NCBI GenBank assembly: GCA_040218415.1
Contig: JAVJRN010000007.1
Coordinates: 1 to 11,118 of the forward strand
DNA from: JAVJRN01 sp040218415
GTDB lineage: Bacteria > Bacteroidota > Bacteroidia > Cytophagales > Cyclobacteriaceae
Length of the DNA: 11,118 nt
Reading direction: 5' to 3'
In this document: positions 9,001 to 11,118 of the stretch, in pieces
Layout: every line of letters starts with the position of its first letter
Position numbering within the stretch: the first letter of the stretch is position 1
Translations under genes and position numbers: made by a program
Notes under the pieces: model-generated
The model's input: only the letters and a program-made list of their open reading frames with translations
Databases searched by the model: none
Told to the model about the DNA's origin: nothing

Positions 9001-11118
9001 GAAAGAGGCTTGGATACAGGCCAATAGTACTGTCGGTGCACGTAATATCTTATCTAATACTGGAGGTATAAATGATGTTTTCTGGATATTAGACGGAGTT
9101 TTATCAGCAGGTCATGGCGGAGGTTTCAATGATGTTACAGCAACTTTTCCTTCTGATGGTTCATGGAATCATGTAGCTGTCACCTATGATGCAGGAAGCA
9201 TATTGACATTGTATCTTAATGGAGTGGTTGTAGATCAAAACACGTCGGTTTCAAATAGTTCTTCAGGTGGAGCTATGACGATCGGTAGCAATTCAAATAT
9301 CAATTCGTTCTTTGATGGTCGAATTGATGAAGTACGTGTTTGGTCTATAAATTTAGGATCCAATCAAATCCAACAAAATATGTTCAAAGAGTTAGTTGGT
9401 AACGATGCTGCATTAGAGGCTTACTATCGCTTTGATGAAGGAATTCCTTCTGGCACCAATACTGGTCTTAATACCCTGTTGGACTATGCAGGCACGAATG
9501 ACGGAACATTGAATAATTTTGGATTGGCTGGCACGTCCACTTCCAATTGGGTTGAGTCTGGTGCGCAATTACCAACGTTATATAACGCCACTACGGTATC
9601 CACATCGGGATTTACGGCTAATTGGAAAGCCATTCCATTTGCAGATCAGATAATGATAGAGTGGTCAGATGATAACTTCGCTACTGGTGCCTTAGACTCT
9701 GAAGTGTTAACTGCTGGCGATGCTACAGGAGCATCGTACTCAGTAGCTAGGACATTGACGACAGGTACTGTTTATCAATATAGAATTAGAGTAGTAAAGT
9801 CAGGTAAAACAAGTAACTATTCTAAAGTAAATAGCTTCATGGTTGCACCCGGAAATGCTTTGAATTTTGCAAATGCAGGATATGGTACTACACCGTACGA
9901 TAGCAGGTTTGATATCACCAACCAGTTTACGTTTGATTTTTGGTTTAAAGCCAATGACGGTGGTGTTCAAGATGATTATATCATAAATAAAGGAAACAGG
10001 TTTGGCATATTGTGGGGGTATTTGAATGGCAATATAGAGTTCTTTGGAACTTTTAGTGGTACTGATCCAAGGTCCGTTTCTGCCATTCCAATTACAGACT
10101 TAAATTGGCATCATATTGCATACACTTACGACGGATCCGTTTTTAAAGGATATAAAGATGGAGTTGAAGTTGTAAATGAAACCATTACATTTTCAATTAA
10201 TCATGCAGGAAACATGTCTGCATTGGCATTAGGCTCAGCTGGCGGTAACACAGCTGTTCTCAATGCTCAGTTGGATGAGTTTAGAATATATAATCGCGGA
10301 TTAGATGAGGCCGAGTTGCTTGAGACATTTTCAGCAGAGCTTGTTGGTGATGAGCCATCTCTTATACTTTATTACAGGATGGATGAAGTTAACGGAGCGG
10401 CTGTACTACCTGATCACAGTTCACATGGCTCTAATTCTACGTTAACAAATCTCAATTCGAATTTTGTAGCATCTGGTGCTTTTGCGGACGTAATTGCACC
10501 AACCGTCACCAATGTAACAGCGAGCCCGAGCAGCGGCATACTTGGCATAGGCCAGACCTTAACGATCACGCTTACCGCAGAAGAAACAGGACTTGTAACG
10601 ACGAGTGCTTCAGTCAATGGCATAGACGTATCAGGCACGTTTATTGATAATACAGACAACACCTATAGCCTGAGCTATACGGTAAGTTCTGAAGATTTTG
10701 ATGCCAGTGCAGGAGCAATTCCTTTGAGTATCACTTTAGAGGACGCAGCATTAAACTCCACCACAGTTTTTGCCTTCACCGATGGCAATAGTTTGGGGAT
10801 AGATGCGAATGCACCAACCATCACTGCTGTCACTGCTACTCCAAGTACAGGAATACTAGGAATAGGCGAGACATTCACGATCACCCTGAACGCAGAAGAA
10901 ACAGGACTTTTAACGACGAGTGCTTCAGTCAATGGTATAGACGTATCAGGCACGTTTGTAGACAATACGGACAACACCTATAGTCTGAGCTATACGGTAA
11001 GTTCTGAAGATTTTGATGCCAGTGCAGGAGCAATTCCTTTGAGTATCACCTTAGAAGATGCAGCATTAAACTCGACCACAGTTTTTGCCTTCACCGATGG
11101 CAATAGTTTGGGGATAGA
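1..11118 (+). CDS. Giant multidomain surface adhesin-like protein, internal fragment (partial at both ends)
   Basis: One frame, with codons starting at base 2, is open through the whole window: 3,705 complete codons, no stop and no frameshift. Domain order is LamG, FnIII, LamG, BspA-like, LamG, two unnamed modules, LRR, Ig-like, unassigned segment, LRR, LRR, Ig-like, FG-GAP propeller, three FnIII-LamG pairs, two bacterial Ig-like repeats. These families are extracellular carbohydrate- or protein-binding modules. No catalytic domain or membrane segment is visible. Only seven cysteines occur, all between bases 1650 and 4380. The composition is rich in Thr, Ser, Asn, Gly and Asp, as in exported adhesins. 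Such mosaics are common in Bacteroidota, where they are often type IX secretion substrates. That export route is inferred, because signal peptide and sorting domain lie outside the window. Ligand and exact role are unknown. Start, promoter and terminator are not visible. Confidence 0.96.
2..427 (+). other. LamG-like domain 1 (C-terminal part, cut by window start)
   Basis: This is the latter half of a concanavalin A/LamG jelly-roll domain. It contains the usual strand WYHVAFNISGSNTEVFVNGV, then IGSPGST, then GEIDEVRVWNYERTAQEI, and a tail with LIANYRFDE and NNDGTLTNM. The IDEVRVWN and YRFDE...NDGT signatures are characteristic of bacterial LamG domains that bind carbohydrate or protein ligands, often with calcium. 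The N-terminal strands lie upstream of the window. Because it is followed directly by an FnIII-like domain starting APTNL, it may be the end of a further FnIII-LamG composite upstream. Confidence 0.85.
428..700 (+). other. Fibronectin type III-like domain 1
   Basis: About 91 residues opening APTNLIAYRASETEIALEW and including SYIVERSS, RRYYRVSAEN and closing IEFATTEA. The spaced W, Y-x-V-E-R and Y-Y-R-V residues fit an FnIII beta-sandwich. It most likely acts as a spacer that positions the following LamG. It is clearly paralogous to the domain at 7733-8011, which shares APTNLIAY, the EWTDN core and the FATTEAFPGYA exit into LamG. Confidence 0.8.
701..1324 (+). other. LamG-like domain 2
   Basis: A complete LamG/concanavalin-like domain: entry YAMSFDGTTGYVEVDYSSEL, first core strand FTVEAWVKV, central strand WTHVAMTVSGGNITGYVDGV, LRIGAG, exit strand GEIDEVKIWNSVKTDFSDRF and a tail with LVAYYPLDEN and NTNDGT. 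This is the typical layout of extracellular bacterial LamG modules. Its closest relative in the window is the domain at 8012-8644, sharing DFSDR, LVAYYPLDEN and DRS-NTNDGT, so the two arose by duplication. The ligand cannot be predicted. Confidence 0.9.
1325..2206 (+). other. BspA-like (DUF285) surface domain
   Basis: The domain opens NPFITTWITDDGQITIPTT, a PKD/Ig-like beta segment ending in VEISGDFPRIFF and IRSIEQWGNISW. It continues with a cap (MEHAFAGCNNL), four 25-residue repeats of MF...FN-D---WNVSNV type, and a closing segment with SNYDATISGWA, LGATGMAYC and LIDNKSWTISGD. This full layout matches the BspA family of leucine-rich-repeat surface proteins known from Bacteroidota and other bacteria, some of which bind host matrix proteins. 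Three cysteines (near 1653, 2129 and 2204) lie in the caps, not in the repeats. The target here is unknown. Confidence 0.92.
1718..2017 (+). repeat. Four BspA/DUF285 repeats, exact 75-bp (25-residue) period
   Basis: The units begin with the Met of an MF motif at 1718, 1793, 1868 and 1943, exactly 75 bases apart. Shared positions are MF, a small residue, F or L followed by N, D or N, W and an S-N-V type turn. Examples are MFAFADNFNQDIGNWDVSNV and MFDGAISFNQNLGTWDIS. The repeats are conserved at protein level but divergent at DNA level, so the array is old and does not look recently expanded. Confidence 0.93.
2207..2800 (+). other. LamG-like domain 3 (Laminin_G_3 type, N-terminal NDGT hairpin)
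   Basis: The domain starts with DFYYPFTATTENLLSSANDG, then TEDRFGYINRAFRF, GWMRKG, FWHFVAVTYDGTNVVLYVDG, and ends EEEIDNLRIYNSALTSTEV. It is a complete jelly-roll LamG. In contrast to the other five in this protein, the Y-x-F...NDGT hairpin comes before the core, not after it, and it follows the BspA-like domain directly without an FnIII partner. It is therefore from a different LamG subgroup than its neighbours. Confidence 0.88.
2801..3136 (+). other. Unnamed beta-rich module, copy 1
   Basis: About 110 residues beginning CSNSIIIPAGNSFDFSTA and containing GDLYVSGDNTL, GQLGVQNLGDLGLVEL, VPTTGY, TYVVQTVEEGHYVVFTV and LDIQYLYT. It aligns end to end with the next segment (3137-3475), which defines it as a repeated domain. 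The alternating hydrophobic pattern suggests a beta-sandwich. I do not recognise a named family and assign no function. Its place between LamG and LRR blocks suggests a structural or binding role on the surface. Confidence 0.65.
3137..3475 (+). other. Unnamed beta-rich module, copy 2
   Basis: Second copy of the preceding module. Aligned landmarks are ENGNSYDF with AGNSFDF, GSFYYLS with GDLYVS, GQLGLVDLGDLGDVPL with GQLGVQNLGDLGLVEL, IPSTGY with VPTTGY, TYVTPAQAGETGHIVFRV with TYVVQTVEEGHYVVFTV, and IIDHFYT with DIQYLYT. Copy 2 carries one cysteine (IPCHTYV). The H-T-Y-V...GE-GH-x-V-F-R-V signature may be diagnostic for searches. The function is unknown. Confidence 0.65.
3476..3901 (+). other. 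Capped leucine-rich repeat block A (about 4 LRRs)
   Basis: The N-terminal cap reads DYLALLAFYDATSGDTWTNN, followed by SNWKAG, TWYGVSV and GGRVTQLSL. This resembles the LRRNT-like cap of plant-type LRR proteins. About four repeats follow: LSLANNNLQGSLPTEIGNL, LNLEGNQLTAVPASFTNL, a degenerate unit with LASNQITTIPDL, and FSFAENNLSFSQI. LRR solenoids bind proteins or glycans on a concave face. The block passes directly into an Ig-like domain, the same order as block C with its Ig-like domain. Confidence 0.88.
3902..4171 (+). other. Ig-like domain 1 following LRR block A
   Basis: About 90 residues with the I-set-like pattern: FAFDPQYLTNTIPTIETNEG, ITIDFAYAGTGDQFQWSKNG, then VADAGSYELEVQS and a last strand VALQLL. 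The core W (QFQWSKNG) and the D-A-G-x-Y motif are clear, while the usual disulfide cysteines are absent. Absent cysteines are common in bacterial Ig-like folds. It resembles the domain at 6119-6373, which also follows an LRR block and starts with a Y-x-PQ motif. Confidence 0.8.
4172..4549 (+). other. Unassigned segment between Ig-like domain 1 and LRR block B
   Basis: About 126 residues that I cannot place in a family. Visible pieces are TCPSYVSELPTDIIWQG, FGSFGNIGSNDLIILDS, YTAKFYEAFGGVSVPMTL, TDNCGVLTG, GEDAIVSITYDSG and MNIEWFNASNNF. The alternation suggests beta strands. It holds two cysteines (at about 4175 and 4373) that could form a disulfide. The end, TTPVPAVDEND, looks like a linker into the next LRR cap. 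Confidence 0.5.
4550..5707 (+). other. Capped leucine-rich repeat block B (about 14 LRRs)
   Basis: The cap reads DENDSSALVAIYNATGGSSW, GGWLKR, TWHGVTV and NGRVTEL. About fourteen plant-type repeats of 22-24 residues follow, consensus L-x-L-x-x-N-x-L-x-G-x-I-P-x-x-L-G-x-L. Examples are LNLAGNQFSGTIPTELGSL and LDLQNNQLTGTVPAEFNNF. The last unit gives FFDISFNKFG before a linker NNEGQRGPTLES. It is the longest solenoid in the window and the likeliest main protein- or glycan-binding face. Unlike blocks A and C it has no Ig-like domain after it and runs straight into the cap of block C. Confidence 0.94.
4679..5640 (+). repeat. LRR array of block B, 72-bp nominal period
   Basis: Most units are 24 codons. 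Units 10 and 13 are shortened to about 23 and 22 residues (lacking part of the G-x-I-P segment). The G-x-(I/L/V)-P motif recurs in nearly all units, as in plant receptor LRRs. Sequence identity between units is moderate, so slippage is not recent. Confidence 0.9.
5708..6118 (+). other. Capped leucine-rich repeat block C (about 4 LRRs)
   Basis: A third LRR start: cap ESDSSALVSIYNALDGTNW, SSNWLTD, AWQGVEV, DGRVISL. About four repeats follow: LDISNFNASGALPSAIGDL, LTVTNNNITSIPTEIGSL, LQFANNALTTLPSGILNL and LNVSGNRLDFEVL. The cap is homologous to those of blocks A and B, showing that the cap-plus-repeats unit was duplicated as a whole. The block leads into an Ig-like domain beginning with a YSPQ motif, the same layout as block A. 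Confidence 0.88.
6119..6373 (+). other. Ig-like domain 2 following LRR block C
   Basis: About 85 residues: SIVYSPQKALTTDTTIIFNG, VTLSIPRVAGTGNVIEWYQD, TNAGIYRAEIT and LATGYFNV. The core W and the A-G-x-Y motif mark an Ig-like sandwich without cysteines. Shared features with 3902-4171 are the Y/F-x-PQ start and AGTG before the core W. It connects the LRR solenoid to the FG-GAP propeller. Confidence 0.75.
6374..7732 (+). other. FG-GAP/VCBS (integrin alpha-like) beta-propeller, seven motifs
   Basis: Seven calcium-loop motifs of D-x-(N/D)-x-D-G type occur at about 6491 (DVNADGVED), 6635 (DFNGDGLSD), 6806 (DVNDDGYDD), 6995 (DVNGDGIDD), 7208 (DINGDGFND), 7433 (DIDEDGDDE) and 7628 (DFNGDGGID). Spacing is 48-75 residues. 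Y-F-G or W-Y-G strands (VFFGG, VFFGS, IYFGA, VYFGG, IWYGG) occur between them. Seven motifs match one complete seven-bladed propeller like the integrin alpha head, which binds protein ligands and calcium. The domain ends in VGYPIPL, just before FnIII domain 2. Confidence 0.92.
7733..8011 (+). other. Fibronectin type III-like domain 2
   Basis: About 93 residues opening APTNLIAYASSETDITFEWT, with FLLESADDYTF, GKFYRLTAINGYEDASSV and closing VEFATTEA. It is the close paralogue of FnIII domain 1 at 428-700, with the same length to within two codons. It begins the run of three FnIII-LamG composites at the downstream end. Confidence 0.82.
8012..8644 (+). other. LamG-like domain 4
   Basis: A complete LamG domain: FPGYALDFDGTSNYI, LTISAWVYPRD, WTHVALVKTGGSAQMYINGV, ISLGARI, GLIDEVRVWNTVKSDFSDRY, tail LVAYYPLDENIG and STNTNDGTITGA. 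It is most similar to LamG 2 at 701-1324. The pair FnIII 2 plus LamG 4 is thus a copy of FnIII 1 plus LamG 2, now about 7.3 kb apart. Confidence 0.9.
8645..8917 (+). other. Fibronectin type III-like domain 3
   Basis: About 91 residues beginning APTIYNATDIGESGFTINYN, with IFVDVSIDPEF, LSPATTYYFRAKTIYTSGTA and YAVSEPFM. The L-x-P-x-T-x-Y-x-x-R motif is typical of FnIII domains. It is more like FnIII domain 4 (LPTLYNATTVSTSGFTANW) than like domains 1 and 2. Confidence 0.82.
8918..9568 (+). other. LamG-like domain 5
   Basis: A complete LamG domain: PGNALDFDGVNDYVDIG, YTKEAWIQAN, WNHVAVTYDAGSILTLYLNG, MTIGSNSN, DGRIDEVRVWSINLGSNQI, tail ALEAYYRFDEG and GTNDGTLNNF. It has the strongest match to the general LamG consensus in the window. 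The ligand is unknown. Confidence 0.9.
9569..9844 (+). other. Fibronectin type III-like domain 4
   Basis: About 92 residues beginning LPTLYNATTVSTSGFTANWK, with IMIEWSDDNF, LTTGTVYQYRIRVVKSGKTS and YSKVNSFM. The W, Y-x-Y-R-I-R and serine-rich exit fit FnIII. It pairs with LamG domain 6 and is a paralogue of FnIII domain 3. Confidence 0.82.
9845..10495 (+). other. LamG-like domain 6
   Basis: A complete LamG domain: APGNALNFANAGYG, FTFDFWFKANDGG, WHHIAYTYDGSVFKGYKDGV, ALALGSAGGN, AQLDEFRIYNRGLDEAELLE, tail LILYYRMDEVNG and DHSSHGSNSTLTNL. The tail motif is weaker: NDGT is replaced by SNST. It is the last LamG in view and leads into bacterial Ig-like repeats through FVASGAFADVI. Confidence 0.88.
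10496..10810 (+). repeat. Bacterial Ig-like repeat R1 (105 residues)
   Basis: First unit of a tandem repeat with a period of exactly 315 bases. The protein opens APTVTNVTASPSSGILGIGQ, continues LTITLTAEETGL and ASVNGIDVSGTF, then NTYSLSYTVSSEDFDASAGA, and closes with FTDGNSLGIDAN. The D-A-x-A-P-T linker, the T-I-T-L-T-A-E-E-T-G strand and the Y-x-L-S-Y-T-V strand fit stalk-type bacterial Ig-like domains of large adhesins. Its likely role is to extend the binding region from the surface. Confidence 0.88.
10811..11118 (+). repeat. Bacterial Ig-like repeat R2 (cut by window end)
   Basis: Second unit, opening APTITAVTATPSTGILGIGE and matching R1 at a fixed offset of 315 bases. By hand count about 33 of 308 bases differ. 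About 19 of these fall in the first 66 bases, and only about 14 in the remaining 242. Bases 10985-11049 are identical to 10670-10734. The unit is short of a full period by seven bases, where the window stops, so the repeat very probably continues downstream. Confidence 0.9.

Noticed and set aside
10414..10977. Two antisense open frames (10414-10662 and 10675-10977) with similar translated proteins, resembling a pair of paralogous genes.
   Set aside because: They lie opposite the R1 and R2 repeats, and their similarity simply reflects the 315-base sense repeat. The sense strand has clear Ig-like domain sequence throughout.
1..11118. Possible new defence, toxin or secondary-metabolite system.
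   Set aside because: No nuclease, helicase, ATPase, protease or synthase motif was seen in the reading frame. Every recognised module is a binding or structural extracellular domain.
1..11118. Promoters, terminators, attachment sites or insertion sequence ends within the window.
   Set aside because: The whole stretch is coding without interruption. AT-rich hexamers and small inverted repeats occur but have no context to support a function.

Overview
The window lies entirely inside one giant plus-strand gene. Reading codons from base 2, the frame stays open to the last base: 3,705 complete codons with no stop, and neither the true start nor the true end is in view. No RNA gene, mobile element, CRISPR array, promoter, ribosome binding site or terminator is supported. 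Short open frames on the other strand and in other frames are shadows of this gene. There is no intergenic DNA.

The predicted protein is a mosaic of extracellular binding and adhesion modules. In order: the end of a LamG domain; a fibronectin-III-like (FnIII) plus LamG pair; a BspA-like (DUF285) domain with four exact 25-residue repeats; another LamG; two copies of a ~110-residue beta-rich module I cannot name; a capped leucine-rich repeat (LRR) block with an Ig-like domain; an unassigned ~125-residue segment; a long LRR block with about 14 repeats; a third short LRR block with a second Ig-like domain; a seven-motif FG-GAP/VCBS propeller; three more FnIII-LamG pairs in tandem; and two bacterial Ig-like repeats of 105 residues that run off the window end.

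The combination of DUF285 repeats, plant-type capped LRRs, FG-GAP, LamG and FnIII in one very long, AT-leaning, cysteine-poor reading frame is typical of marine or gliding Bacteroidota (Cytophagales-like). Such proteins are usually exported, often by the type IX secretion system, and displayed on the surface. That assignment is inference: neither the signal peptide nor a C-terminal sorting domain is in the window.

The protein looks built by duplication. An FnIII-LamG composite of about 300 residues occurs four times. Three unrelated LRR starts share the same cap. The unnamed module occurs twice. The last repeats are nearly identical at DNA level over most of their length, suggesting recent expansion. 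The modules probably act together as a long surface stalk with several carbohydrate- or protein-binding heads.
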